The notes: generated by a model from the sequence alone, not told the origin. Shown: positions 50,340-61,312, counted from the first letter of the stretch. The stretch is DNA of 64,000 bases from Gracilibacillus boraciitolerans JCM 21714 (GCF_000521485.1 NZ_BAVS01000009.1:1-64000), one strand, 5' to 3'. Translations and numbers: made by a program.

Positions 50340-50516
50340 ATGGGCGAAAAGTCAGGCGGTATTACAAATATGTTAATTGTATTGGTTGTAATGGTTGGTA
50401 TTCTACTAGTTGCTCAAACTGCATTTCCAAATTTAATCCAAAGTGTAACAGATGGAATGCAAGGCGTAGTAGATGATTCATTAGGAAGCTACACAACACC
50501 AACAGCAACACCTTAA
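50340..50516 (+). CDS. Tad/Flp-like pilin
   Basis: 58 aa. A short basic leader (MGEKSGG) precedes a long hydrophobic helix (MLIVLVVMVGILLVAQTAF) and a small Thr-rich tail, the layout of Flp-type or archaeal-type pilins. It opens a pilus locus with TadA-like and TadB/C-like genes. RBS GAAAGGAAG. A processing peptidase is not seen here. Confidence 0.6.
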   Translation: MGEKSGGITNMLIVLVVMVGILLVAQTAFPNLIQSVTDGMQGVVDDSLGSYTTPTATP

Positions 50517-50573
50517 CAATAATTAAAACAACAGTTTTTTTAATATAAAAACAAATAAAAAGGAGAATGAATG

Positions 50574-51960
50574 ATGAAATTAAAAAAGACGTTAATCGCA
50601 ACTTTATCTCTATCGGTGTTAATCGCACCAACATTAACAGGAGCCGAAAGCAATCAAGTAACAAAAGCAGATAGTGCGCCACCTATTAAAACATTTGATG
50701 ATATTCAAGGACATTGGGGGGGGCAGCACAATATTGAATATTTAATTGATGTTGGATCTATTAATGGATTTCCCGATGGAACATTCAGACCGGATGAACC
50801 TATTACAAGAGCAAGTGCTGTTAAGATGATTGTAAGTGAATTAGGATTACCACTTGATAATAGTGATAGTGTTTTTCCTGATGTAACGGATAAATTTTGG
50901 GCTAAACCTTACATCAATACAGGAAAAACAGAAGCGATTATAAAAGGTTACCCTAACGGTAACTTTGGACCAAAAGATTTATTAACAAGAGGTGAACTTG
51001 CATCTATTCTTGTACGAGCATACAACATTAATTTAAGAGACAAAGATAAGGCCTTACGTTTTCCTGATGTGAAATATAAATATTGGGCGTATGATGATAT
51101 AAACGCATTAGATCAATTTGGTGCTGTAAAAGGGGGCCACTAATGGTAAATTCAACCCATTAAAAAATATATCACGAGCTGAATTTTCTGCATTCTTAGA
51201 ACGAGTGGTTAATCCTGAGTCTCCTGATCGAGAAGAACCATCAAGTAATATTGATAATATAGCAAAAATCGATTTTGCGTTTGAGAAATCTTTAAAAGTG
51301 GGAGATTCCCACATACTTAAATTAATTATTGAATATAAAGATGGAACAAAAAAAGATGTAACAAAGGATACCAGGTTTCTAATTGAAGATTCAAGTGTAG
51401 CAATAATTAAAAACGGAAATATAAAAGGACTTACTCAAGGTGAAACCAAACTAACAGCGGAATATGAAGGAATAAAGGCAATTACTAGCATAGTAGTTAA
51501 AACAATAGTGATCGAAGAGCCTATTAATCCTAATGATCCTATTCTTGTAGATGGAAATTTAAACATTAATCCTATTTCCATAAAAGGATTTGTCTTTACG
51601 CATAATACTAATTGGTGGAGAGACGATAATAGTGAAAACCCGAAGTATATATTGAATAATGGTAAATTTGTTAAACCTACATGGCTAGATGAAGCGAATA
51701 ATACTCATATAGATATGCCAGTTCCGAATGAAGAAAAAAGCTTTGTAGGTAATTACGAGATAAATAATGAAAAAGATCTATTCACTATGGCTTACCATGT
51801 TGTATTTTATAGGGGGGGCGCAGATTTAACAAAAGATGAAATTTATAATGCTGTAAAAAAAGTACAATCCACTAAAAATTCAGTAAAGTTAAATAAATAT
51901 ACATTTAGTATTAAGCAATTTGAAGGTTCTCCTGAATTTGTCAATATTACAAATTACTAA
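50574..51960 (+). pseudogene. SLH-domain surface protein, frameshifted
   Basis: About 460 aa if repaired. Signal peptide, three SLH repeats (GHWGQHNIEYLIDVGSINGF; FWAKPYINTGKTEAII; YWAYDDINALDQFGAV) that bind cell-wall polymer, a Big_2-like domain (SSVAIIKNGNIKGLTQGETK) and an unknown C-terminus. A G5 run at 51132-51136 breaks the frame; four Gs give VKGATNGKFNPLKNISRAE. G8 at 50716 and G7 at 51812 add Gly. Probably anchors the pilus or promotes mating contact. Confidence 0.75.
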
Positions 51961-51964
51961 AACG

Positions 51965-52010
51965 AAAGTACCTGTAAAGTAGTAACTTAATTTTACAGGG
52001 TACTTTTATA
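51965..52010 (+). terminator. Hairpin after the SLH gene
   Basis: AAAGTACCTGTAAA pairs with TTTACAGGGTACTTT with one bulged G; short T tail. Confidence 0.6.
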
Positions 52011-52104
52011 TTCAATTAAAAGATTAATAACTAAGCTGTATATAAATATTATTCTGAAGATATTAGAAAAAATCTATTTACTTAAAAAGGAGAGTGAAAT
52101 TTAT

Positions 52105-54059
52105 TTGAAAATAGTAATGCAAATAATCTATTCAATCGGGATAATTTTATTTATCCTTTTATTTAATTTTAACAATGTATATGCGCAACAGATAGTGGAT
52201 GATAAGAAATGGATTAGTGGACAAACAACCTCTTATTATAATGCAGGTGGTTATAGTGGATCGCTAAGTTCTTATATTTATAGTGGTAGCTATACACCTT
52301 CAGATACTATTTGGATTAGTGGACAAACAACCTCTTATTATAATGCAAGTGGTTATAGTGGATCGCTAAGTTCTTATGTTTATAGTGGTAGTTATACACC
52401 TTCAGAAAGCAAAAATGCAAACTATACTTGTTATAACACACTAGTATATGTATATAACTCCGAAGGGAAAAGGTTAGCAAGTCCTGATTATCAAAATCAA
52501 TTATGCCTTCATCAGAGAGTTACAATGATGCACAGGGATATTCAGGAACGCTTTATAGAATAAGCGCATCACCTAATAGATATTGTGCGAAAACAGGTTT
52601 TCCAAATGCTTCTTGCTCTGAAAACTGGACAGCTAAGTATTCAGGTATTGTAACAAAACCAGGAAATGATACAAGGGTGTACCGTTATGAAGGATTTGTA
52701 ACAAAACCAACTAGTGATACAAGAGTGTACCGTTATCAAGGTTGGGTATATGCAGTTGTTAACAATCCAACAAATAGCGGACAAGCCAGCAGTACAGGTA
52801 ATGGAAAAGCGAGTGGTCAATTCATATGGCAATTAAATAAACAAAATGCCAATGCCCCTAGTCGTGTTCAGTTAAGAAATACAGCAGGAATTGCAGGAAG
52901 CCATTTTGCTACACGAAATTCCATATACCAAATAAACAGTCCAAGTGTAATCAGTAAAACAAGTACAGCACCGCAAAACTATTATGTAAATGATCCACAT
53001 GATCTGAGAGACAAGAATATCAACTATGCTTTTGCTTATGATTACACAAACTACTATCGAGATGTGTATACGTGCTCATCATCACGATCCGATGGATGCA
53101 TACAATGGACATACTCTCACAGAGAACCAGATTGGACATATCAAGAAACAGCAACATTTAATAAAACAATGAAAGGTGATCATAAATATCAGGATCAACA
53201 AGAGATCGTTTATCCGACCAATAACATATCTTTAATTGTTGGTCGTACTACGAACCTGTCCAACATGAATGAAAGCTATCAGCAGGAACATTTTAATGTG
53301 GATAATTCGACGATCACAAAAGAAACACAAACATGGATAGAAATTAATGAACCAGTCACCTATCGTTCAGATCTTGGTAATCCGTTATATTCACTAACTG
53401 ACGAGTTGTGGTACTTTCCAAATGAAATAGACGAAAATTTAGAAGAACAGTACAAGAATACAACATCTTTCACGTATTCAGATATTGCGATACCGTTACG
53501 AGTTAATATGAAAAATAACAGCTCTATTAACTACAAAACAGAAGATAATTTTTTCGTCACCAAAAATAACGGTTTACTTTTTTCTTTACCACATACACAG
53601 GTTAGCATATTAGCCATTAATAAAAAGGCGAAAGAGGAATATGAGGATTTCACAGGAGAAACCTATGAAGATGAAGTTTTAAACAGTCCATTTAATGGAT
53701 CGAGATACTATTTCAATATCAATGGGAACAGCGAGCAAGAGCCAAATATACAATATAGCAATGATTATATTGTAGGTGAATTAGGATTATCAGATGCTAC
53801 TTTGCATATAGGAGAGAATCTAGAATTTGAAAAATATCTGCTAGGTAATCCGATTGATGATCCAGTAATCAATGAGCAGCCAGGAAGCAAGGTGTTAAAT
53901 GCTAATTATGATAACAGCATTACGATTAAATCGAATCAAATAAGTGATTTAAAAGACATTTCAAATGACAGAAACTTTCTAATTCATGGCTTCCGATCTA
54001 CAGACATTTATAAAAAATATAATCAAGTAAAAAATATCCTTCCTTCTCTTTCTTATTAA
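52105..54059 (+). pseudogene. Repeat-bearing secreted surface protein, frameshifted
   Basis: About 650 aa if repaired. Signal peptide (IILFILLFNFNNVYA). Two 34-residue repeats (WISGQTTSYYNA.GYSGSLSSY) and a diverged third copy (ESYNDAQGYSGTLY). One T appears lost near 52501, which splits the frame. Then two 17-residue repeats (VTKPGNDTRVYRYEGF). TTG start 52105 after AAGGAGAG. It resembles an adhesin; it sits between the pilin and minor pilin genes. Confidence 0.6.
52210..52413 (+). repeat. Tandem 102-bp repeat
   Basis: Two almost identical 102-bp units (52210-52311 and 52312-52413) with few substitutions, indicating a recent in-frame duplication inside the surface-protein gene. Confidence 0.85.
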
Positions 54060-54076
54060 AGGAAAGAGGTGGATAA

Positions 54077-54478
54077 ATGATAAGTTGGATCAAGTATTTA
54101 GTAATAGGGGGGGTTATCTTCGTTTCGGGGATAATCCTTATCACAAATGCAGGGGGGGTAAGGCACAGTACCAACGTTACAGCTACCCAAGAAGTGCAGA
54201 TAGCAACAAAATCAGCGCAAATAGGGGGGGAAATGAGAGAGAATACCGATAACAAGATAGATAAAAAGGCGATAGTAAACAACATGATATTAGACATAGC
54301 TAAAACTCATAAAGAGCAAGGCAAGGATATAGAAGTTGATTATATGTTTTTAGATGGATCGGGAAACAAAACAAGCAATGATGACAATATAGAAAGTGTT
54401 CAATTCTTAGTAAAGATTATGGATAAAGGAAAAATCATTTCAAGATCTGAACAAAGAATTGATTTGAAAAAGTATTAG
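54077..54478 (+). CDS. Minor pilin / TadE-like protein
   Basis: 133 aa with a single N-terminal helix and a soluble C-terminal domain. Three G7 runs within 125 nt (54107, 54152, 54224) give VIGGVIF, NAGGVRH and QIGGEMR. Position before the platform genes suggests a pseudopilin. Confidence 0.55.
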   Translation: MISWIKYLVIGGVIFVSGIILITNAGGVRHSTNVTATQEVQIATKSAQIGGEMRENTDNKIDKKAIVNNMILDIAKTHKEQGKDIEVDYMFLDGSGNKTSNDDNIESVQFLVKIMDKGKIISRSEQRIDLKKY

Positions 54479-54499
54479 GGAAGAAGGGAGAAATGGCAT

Positions 54500-54832
54500 A
54501 TGGGAGAGAAAACAGGGTTTATAGCAGTTCTCCTTGTATTCGCAATAGGACTTCTACCTTTGTGTATTAATACATATGTGAACCATGTGTATAGCACCAA
54601 ACTATTATCAACGTCTGCTGAAGTGCAGCAGTTGGTATCAGCAGAAGGTGGTATTACCCCAAGAGTACAAGAAGTAGTAACTAAATTAGAATCTCAAGGC
54701 GCTACTATTGTTTTTACAGATGGAAACGGTAATACAGTAAGTGGAACAGTTCCAGTAGGAGAAGAAATCATAATGGATTATGAGTATGAAGATTTTCAGA
54801 CACGAAATTCGACGGTAATACTAAGAAGATAG
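54500..54832 (+). CDS. Minor pilin-like protein
   Basis: 110 aa. Starts MGEKTGF, echoing the pilin's MGEKSGG, then a hydrophobic helix (IAVLLVFAIGLLPLC) and a small beta-rich domain. Likely a minor pilin. RBS AGGGAG. Confidence 0.55.
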   Translation: MGEKTGFIAVLLVFAIGLLPLCINTYVNHVYSTKLLSTSAEVQQLVSAEGGITPRVQEVVTKLESQGATIVFTDGNGNTVSGTVPVGEEIIMDYEYEDFQTRNSTVILRR

Positions 54833-54843
54833 GAGTGATATAG

Positions 54844-55539
54844 GTGTCAGAATTCATTTTAGAAAGAAATAAAACAATGTACTTCGATTATTTTAAGGTG
54901 GATAAAAAGCAGTTTTTTATAAAACGAATATTATTAATTCTGCTGTTTACTATAGTTTATACCCTAGTTTATTTACAACAACAGAATATATTGATGCTTA
55001 TTGGCTATCCAATTGCTATTTTAGCAGCTTACAAACTTCCTTATTTCCAATTAATATCTCGAAAAAATAAGCGAGATATTATCAATCAATATGCTTTCCC
55101 TACATTTTTAAGATACTTCGTCAGTTTAATAGAAACACAAGGAAATGTGTATAAAACATTGCGCGCAATTGTACCTTACATGCACGAACCGTTAAAAGAA
55201 AAAGTACAAGAGCTAGTCGTTAAGTTAGAAAAAGATGAAGAATCGCAACGTGATGCTTTCATGGAATTTGCGGATTACATTAATTCTAGTGATGCCAGAA
55301 TGATAATAGGTATAATTTATGAATTTCATCAGGAAGGTATTAATAAAAACGATTTAAAAGAATTAGAAAGTGTTGTAAACGAGCTTCAAAACAATAAAGT
55401 AAATGATCTAATTGAATATAAAGTGAATGGCATGGAGAAACATGCGACACCGATTATGATATACGCACTAGCCTACATTCTCGGATTTGCAGGAATCGTT
55501 ATGATGGTTTATTTTACATCCGTTAATTCTTTGATGTAA
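54844..55539 (+). CDS. Tad pilus platform protein (T2SSF-like), TadB-type
   Basis: 231 aa: two N-terminal helices, a cytoplasmic helical domain (FLRYFVSLIETQGNVYKTL) and a C-terminal helix pair. Pairs with the gene at 56746 to make the pilus platform. GTG start. Confidence 0.65.
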   Translation: MSEFILERNKTMYFDYFKVDKKQFFIKRILLILLFTIVYTLVYLQQQNILMLIGYPIAILAAYKLPYFQLISRKNKRDIINQYAFPTFLRYFVSLIETQGNVYKTLRAIVPYMHEPLKEKVQELVVKLEKDEESQRDAFMEFADYINSSDARMIIGIIYEFHQEGINKNDLKELESVVNELQNNKVNDLIEYKVNGMEKHATPIMIYALAYILGFAGIVMMVYFTSVNSLM

Positions 55540-55569
55540 TACCAATTAAAAAAGAAAGGACTGGTAAGG

Positions 55570-56709
55570 GTGGATAAAGAACTCCAGGAAAGAATACAGC
55601 ATCTAATTAAACAAAGCTTTATAGGTGTTTTTTTAAAAGAAGATACGATAACGGATATTTCTTATAACGGAACGACTATGTATGTGCAGGATAATAAAAA
55701 AGGTCGTTATAAAACTGATAAACAACCTTCTGATGATGATGTGATGTCACTCGGAAAACGTATTGCAGATGAAATGGGAAAAGAGTTTACCACAAATAAT
55801 CCTATATTGGACACAGAACTTTCCTACTTACGTGTTAATTTCATTCATTCGGCTGTCAGCCCTTCAGGTTGTACGTTTGCTATTCGTATTTCTAAGCCAA
55901 TACTTGCTATGACTGATTTAAGTGAAGTTGCAAATGAAGAAGTAGAACAGCTATTAAACGTATTGATTCAAGGCGATATAAATACGATTGTTGCAGGGGG
56001 GGAAACAGGAACTGGAAAAACAGAGTTGCAGAAGTATTTAACAAGTTTTATCCCTGATAATAAAAAGATTACTTTGATCGAAGATACGATGGATTCACAT
56101 ATTAAAGCGTTATACCCCCCCGAAAAAGATATAAATAGTTGGCAGACGTTAATGGAAGATACAAGAGAAAACAAAATCAATTTTAATTCACTGATTCAAG
56201 CAGGGCTGCGTAACAATCCTAACTGGTTAATCATTGCAGAAACAAGAGGTTCAGAAGCCTACGACATGCTAGAAAGTGCCTTAACAGGTCACTCTATTAT
56301 AACCACTATACATGCAGAAGATGCCAAAGGTATTCCCTCTCGAATAATGACAATGATCGGCCAACGCTATCAGATGAACGAATATTTGCTTGGGAAAGAT
56401 ATTGTGAATGTGCTAAAAATCGGTATACACATGGCATCTGAAACGACAGATGAAGGGATTAGAAGATATATAGATGAAATAGTGGAGTATACAGGATTTA
56501 ATGATAACGGAATTGAATACCGCACGATTTATAAAGTAAGCAAAGATTATGATGAACAGAAAAAGGAATATAAGAAAATCGTTGAATTGAATCCATTAAG
56601 TGAAGATACATTAAGGAAATTAAAAGAGAAAGAATTGTATCACTTACTACCTTATCCCTTTATAAAAGAAGAAGCAAAACTAGGATTAGCAAGTGGTGTA
56701 AGTGTGTAA
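55570..56709 (+). CDS. TadA/VirB11-type secretion ATPase
   Basis: 379 aa hexameric motor. Walker A GETGTGKTE (about residue 148), Walker B WLIIAETRGSEAYDML, and the His box TTIHAEDAKGIPSR. A G7 run (55996-56002) makes the Walker A lead-in AGGETG, and a C7 run (56115-56121) gives LYPPEKD; single Gly and Pro are expected. Drives pilus assembly. Confidence 0.85.
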   Translation: MDKELQERIQHLIKQSFIGVFLKEDTITDISYNGTTMYVQDNKKGRYKTDKQPSDDDVMSLGKRIADEMGKEFTTNNPILDTELSYLRVNFIHSAVSPSGCTFAIRISKPILAMTDLSEVANEEVEQLLNVLIQGDINTIVAGGETGTGKTELQKYLTSFIPDNKKITLIEDTMDSHIKALYPPEKDINSWQTLMEDTRENKINFNSLIQAGLRNNPNWLIIAETRGSEAYDMLESALTGHSIITTIHAEDAKGIPSRIMTMIGQRYQMNEYLLGKDIVNVLKIGIHMASETTDEGIRRYIDEIVEYTGFNDNGIEYRTIYKVSKDYDEQKKEYKKIVELNPLSEDTLRKLKEKELYHLLPYPFIKEEAKLGLASGVSV

Positions 56710-56745
56710 ATACATTGAAAAGTGTGTAATGAAAGGAGTTTTAAA

Positions 56746-57489
56746 ATGAAGAGACATATGAAAGCTCTACTGGAAACTTATTCACTTATACAGATTGTAT
56801 TAAATCTGTTATTAATTTTCAGTTTAGCAACAGGGTACTTATGGGTTATTACAAAAGATCAGAATATAAGCCTTATAGTAGGTGGCATAACAGCTCTATT
56901 TTCCTTTTACTTCATTCTGTATACAGATAAAAAAGTACAAGTGGAAAATCATTATTTTAAAGAATTACAGAAATATACAACGAACGTCACCTTTTACTTG
57001 CAATCAGGCTATAACGTGTTAAAAGCTCTTGAGACAACCAAAGAAACGTTAGATCCAAAAATTGAGAAAGATATTAATATCACCATTAATGAATTAAGGA
57101 AAAATGCGGAAATGAAAACAGATCATTTTCAAAAGTATAATTTTTCTTCCGTTGATATTTTTCATCAGATATTGCAAATAAAGTATGACAAGGGTGGAAA
57201 CACAAAAGATTTATTTAGTAACATAAATAAAAGTATCAACTTTGAAATCGTAAAACGTGATGAATTATTCAGGAGAAAACGATATATGAAACATAAGGTC
57301 ATGGTAATGATGTTGATCGTCTTATGTATGCCATTGCTGTTATCACTTACAGCACATGAATTATACGATACGTTTCTATCGACAGGGATTTTCGGAATGG
57401 GGCTGACATTAGCAATTTATTCAGGAATAGTTATTAGCTACTTCTTTATGGAGAAATCGGTAAGTGATTTAGCTATTCAGTATAAGTAG
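56746..57489 (+). CDS. Tad pilus platform protein, TadC-type
   Basis: About 247 aa. Two N-terminal helices, a T2SSF-like domain (YTTNVTFYLQSGYNVLKAL), and two C-terminal helices. ATG 56746 follows GAAAGGAG. Companion to the 54844 gene. Confidence 0.65.
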   Translation: MKRHMKALLETYSLIQIVLNLLLIFSLATGYLWVITKDQNISLIVGGITALFSFYFILYTDKKVQVENHYFKELQKYTTNVTFYLQSGYNVLKALETTKETLDPKIEKDINITINELRKNAEMKTDHFQKYNFSSVDIFHQILQIKYDKGGNTKDLFSNINKSINFEIVKRDELFRRKRYMKHKVMVMMLIVLCMPLLLSLTAHELYDTFLSTGIFGMGLTLAIYSGIVISYFFMEKSVSDLAIQYK

Positions 57490-57502
57490 AAGAAAAAAAT
57501 AA

Positions 57503-57621
57503 TGCACTACATTTACGTATCGAACGAAATGTAGTGCAAGAAAGAAATTTCTAAAAAGAAATTTTAAAGGTATTTCTATTATACGACAACATGAGATATA
57601 AATCAAAAAATACCTTTAAAA
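57503..57621 (+). repeat. Two inverted repeats before the coupling-protein gene
   Basis: A perfect 12-bp hairpin TGCACTACATTT/AAATGTAGTGCA (57503-57538), then perfect 14-bp arms (57562-57575 and 57608-57621) separated by 32 nt. Probably attenuation or termination between pilus and coupling genes. Confidence 0.55.
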
Positions 57622-57651
57622 ATGAAATAGGAAAGGGGGGAGATAGAAAAG

Positions 57652-59327
57652 ATGGGAGAACCTATACTATGGGGGGGTGGTGATGATCCATTCACACACA
57701 CTTTAATTACAGGACCAACACGTTGCGGTAAAACAAGCACGCTGTTAAAACCAATTATTTTTAGCGTATTGGTACAAAAAAAACGAGGAAAAAAAGTAGG
57801 TTTAAGTGTCATTGAGCCAAAATCAGATTTAATCATGGACATTAAGGAATATTGCGATGAAATAGGACTGAAATATACCTATATTAATCCTGATGATCCT
57901 GAAAATACAGATAGGTTTAATGTGATGCAAGGAGATACAGATGATGTGGCAGAAGCAACGGTAGCTGTCTTGCAATCCCTTTTCGGAAAGCAGGAAGCCT
58001 TTTTTCAAACCGTACAAGAGCTTTCATCACGTAATATCACTAAACTTCTAAAAGAGTTAAAAGGTGATGATTTAGACCTCTTAGACGTACTGGAAACATT
58101 ACGAGATGAAAAATTATTAAATAAACGCGTGCAGGAATTAAAGAAGAAAGATCCCAACTGCGAACTCATTCCCTTTTTTGAAAATGAGCTGTTAGGTTCT
58201 TTAGCAGAACAATATCGAAAATTAGTAATTGGGTTGAGATCCCAATTAGAAAACATAACCGCCAATAAGAAACTAAGACGTATTATTACAGGAACATCTG
58301 ATATTAATTTGGATAGCCACTTTACAGATGGTGGGATTTTATTAATCAATACAAGCATTGGTAGTTTGCGGAAAAGTGGTGATGCATTTGGTATGTTTTG
58401 TGCTATGCACTTACAGAATGCAACCTTCAGGAGAAAAGGAACAGAAAGAACCAGGACAGATCACTTTATGATTATTGACGAATACGGTCGGTATATTAAT
58501 CCAGATGTGGAGATATTTTTATCAATGGCCGCAAGTTATCGAGTAGCAGGAGTATTCGCTATCCAGTCATTAGGGCAATTAGAAGTAGAATCAGGGAGAA
58601 TATCAGCAAGAGCTATGAAACATGCCATTTTAACGAATTGTCGTAATAAAATAGCATTTTGTGGTCTTTCTGCAAATGATGCCAAAGAGTTTGCTGAAGA
58701 ATTTGGAAAAGATAAAATCACCATGAGACAGTCAACCTATAGAAATCGTATCTTTTTACCAAGATTCTTCCTGATACGTATCGTGATACAGAAACAGAAG
58801 AATACCGATTTTCTCAAACACACTTGCAGGATCAAATGAAAAGATTCCATTTTATATGCCGAATCCTGCATAATGGTACGCCACAAAAACCGTTTGAAGG
58901 TATAGGGAACTTTGTACCTAAAGATTGGAAAGAACAGCGTATATGGGAAGATGAACAACCAAAGATACACTCATATGGCAAAAAAGTAATTGCCTTTATG
59001 TCAAAAGTTTTTCCTAAGCAAAAAACATCTAGTGAAATAGGTGAAAGGAAACAGAAGAATGAAGCCTTAGAAACAGAGGAAAACGTTACACGAACACTTT
59101 CATTGGATGAAATAGAAGAAGAAAAGCAAGCTGTAACAACAACAGTTATGGTCGAAGATACACAAGATAATGCTGATACTCTAAAGGAAAATGTAGAGGA
59201 AACAGAAGATACAGAGGAAGAACCACGAAAAAGAGCAACCATAATTTCAACACACTTGCAGGATTCATCAAATAACTTTAAAAAGGAAGATTTTGAAGAA
59301 AAAAGCAATACTGATAAATTCTTTTAA
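57652..59327 (+). pseudogene. VirD4/TraG-type coupling ATPase, frameshifted
   Basis: About 560 aa. Walker A GPTRCGKTS (about residue 23), VIEPKSDLIMDIKEYC, Walker B FMIIDEYGRYINP, and VAGVFAIQSLGQ. A lost T near 58764 splits it; restoring it gives RFLPDTYRDTETEEYRFSQ. ATG 57652 is preceded by GAAAGGGGGGAGA. It lacks an N-terminal membrane anchor; a five-G reading of that tract would extend it upstream to 57591. G7 at 57671 gives LWGGGDDP. It would feed DNA to the transfer channel. Confidence 0.8.
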
Positions 59328-59374
59328 AACGTGTTCCAAAATAAAAAATTATGATATAAAAGGAGAGGTTTAAG

Positions 59375-60241
59375 ATGGCAGATGTATTAAACAGTGTATT
59401 AATTGAAGGTTTTGATCCAAATAAGGCAGAATATAAGCCAGTTGACGAGGTAAACAAAAAATGGCAGGAAATTCAATCAGCTTATCAAAACAATAAAATC
59501 ATTACTGGTATGCTACAAGGTTTTGAAACCTTACAGTTAAACAGCAAAAAAGTGTTATGCGGTATTATTCGTTTTAACGAGATTAAAGGGTTAATTCCAA
59601 TTGCGGAATCAGGTATTGATCCCGATGATCAACAGGCAATAAACAAATATAGAGCTTTATCAGGGAGAGATATTGCATTCAAAGTATTAAGTTATGATAA
59701 AGACCAAAATATCTTTGTAGCTTCTCGTAAACAAGCGAGAGAAGAAACAGCAGAAATAACTTTAAGAAAAATAGATGTAGGCTATAATATCCACTGCGTT
59801 ATTCGAGAAGTGTACCAATCTAATATTATTGGCGATATTGGTGGAATTGATGTTTTTGTCCATGTTTCAGATTTAACATACGGATGGATTGAAGATTTAC
59901 GAGATAAATTCAAAGCAGGAGATCACATTCGAGTACAAGTAACGGAAATAGATAAAGAGAAACAGGAAGTAAAAGTATCAGCTAAACCATTATTAAAAAA
60001 TCCATTTCCTGACTGTGCCACTCGCTATCACAAAAATAGTGAATATGTAGGGGGGGTTGTATCAGGTGTCCCTGAATATGGTGTATTCGTCAACTTAGAA
60101 GAAGGGGGGGTGGACAGCCTAGCACCACATTTAAAATTCCAAAACGTAACAAAAGGGGGGGAACGTGTTCTTGTACGTATTCGTCAAGTCGATATTGAAA
60201 AGGAACAAATCAGATCTAAAATTATACGAGTGCTTGATTAA
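59375..60241 (+). CDS. S1-domain RNA-binding-like protein
   Basis: 288 aa with at least two S1 folds: IHCVIREVYQSNIIGDIGGIDVFVHVSDL and YVG(G)VVSGVPEYGVFVNL. Three G7 runs (60050, 60104, 60155) fall in the second fold (VGGVVS, EEGGVDS, TKGGERV), each one Gly more than S1 domains have there. Follows the coupling protein gene; role unclear, perhaps RNA regulation or ssDNA handling. Confidence 0.75.
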   Translation: MADVLNSVLIEGFDPNKAEYKPVDEVNKKWQEIQSAYQNNKIITGMLQGFETLQLNSKKVLCGIIRFNEIKGLIPIAESGIDPDDQQAINKYRALSGRDIAFKVLSYDKDQNIFVASRKQAREETAEITLRKIDVGYNIHCVIREVYQSNIIGDIGGIDVFVHVSDLTYGWIEDLRDKFKAGDHIRVQVTEIDKEKQEVKVSAKPLLKNPFPDCATRYHKNSEYVGGVVSGVPEYGVFVNLEEGGVDSLAPHLKFQNVTKGGERVLVRIRQVDIEKEQIRSKIIRVLD

Positions 60242-60273
60242 TCTTGTTCACCAAAACTGTAAGGAGTAGCCAA

Positions 60274-60510
60274 ATGAGATACTATAGAATGAAAGAATAT
60301 TTATTAAAAGAAATAGATCAATATGATACTTTTTACCGCATAAAGTATGGAAAAATATTGTTTCTTGCAGAAAATGAAATAAAAAACAATGGAAATTTAA
60401 GCATTAACGCTTATTCTAAAGCAATTCAAAAACAAATAGATTCAGAGGATAGTAAGAGTTTTCTAGGATTTAAGTCATTAGTAATTGGATATGAAAAGTT
60501 AATATCCTGA
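60274..60510 (+). CDS. Small hypothetical protein
   Basis: 78 aa, ATG 60274 after AAGGAG. Basic and helical; no family recognised. Followed by a strong terminator. Confidence 0.55.
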   Translation: MRYYRMKEYLLKEIDQYDTFYRIKYGKILFLAENEIKNNGNLSINAYSKAIQKQIDSEDSKSFLGFKSLVIGYEKLIS

Positions 60511-60515
60511 TATGT

Positions 60516-60555
60516 AAAGGACTGAACACCTATTCTTTAAATGTTCAGTCCTTTT
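60516..60555 (+). terminator. Terminator
   Basis: 13-bp stem AAAGGACTGAACA/TGTTCAGTCCTTT followed by TTATTTA. Confidence 0.8.
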
Positions 60556-60580
60556 ATTTAAAAGGAAGGAGAGATAAGCA

Positions 60581-61312
60581 ATGGATCAGGCTATCAATAA
60601 TAATTTTATCAGTCCTTTTTCTTTTATAGATCACAAATGGGAAATCATGTGGATTCAAATTCCCTCTGCTACGAAATATGATAAACCAAATGAAAACCGA
60701 TCCGAAAAAGAAAATGCTGCATTAGAAGCTATATCGTGTGTCGGTGTAATTGGTGGATTACAATTGCAATATCTGTTTGGTTTAAGTCGTGAGCATATTA
60801 AAAGAATGTGCGAAAAACATTTATTAGTACGCCACACTTTATATAAAACTACTCAGGATGGTAAATCACAAGAAATACCTATTTATACGGTAGGAAGGTT
60901 CGGAGCAAACAACATGATGCCCGAATATAAAGATAACTACTGGATTGAGCTGGACACGAAGAAAGTTTTAAAAGCACTTTTATTTTTTCAGTTTTGCCAA
61001 TTATTTAAAGATATTGAAATAGCACCTGCGCCTGAACCTTTCACCGCAAGTATATACCTAAACGATCAATTATATTATATTTACGTGGAACGTGATGGAT
61101 TAAAAGATTTAACATTATACTTGAAATGGAAAAAAAACTTTAAAGAACGGATTTTTGTTGTTACAGAAAATATACAGTATTTAAAGGAATTGGAAATGTT
61201 TATAGAAGAACAATCTTTAAAATTAAGAGCTGTGGTGGATGAACATTTAAAAAAGAGAGAGTTCATATTATGGCATTTTAATGATAAAACAAGAGAATGG
61301 ATTACAAGCTAA
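60581..61312 (+). CDS. Helix-turn-helix hypothetical protein
   Basis: 243 aa. ALEAISCVGVIGGLQLQYLFGLSREHIKRMCEKH is a winged-helix opening. The C-terminal half has an alternating beta/alpha pattern, reminiscent of the replication-relaxation protein at 37723. RBS GAAGGAGAG. Function unknown. Confidence 0.55.
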   Translation: MDQAINNNFISPFSFIDHKWEIMWIQIPSATKYDKPNENRSEKENAALEAISCVGVIGGLQLQYLFGLSREHIKRMCEKHLLVRHTLYKTTQDGKSQEIPIYTVGRFGANNMMPEYKDNYWIELDTKKVLKALLFFQFCQLFKDIEIAPAPEPFTASIYLNDQLYYIYVERDGLKDLTLYLKWKKNFKERIFVVTENIQYLKELEMFIEEQSLKLRAVVDEHLKKREFILWHFNDKTREWITS

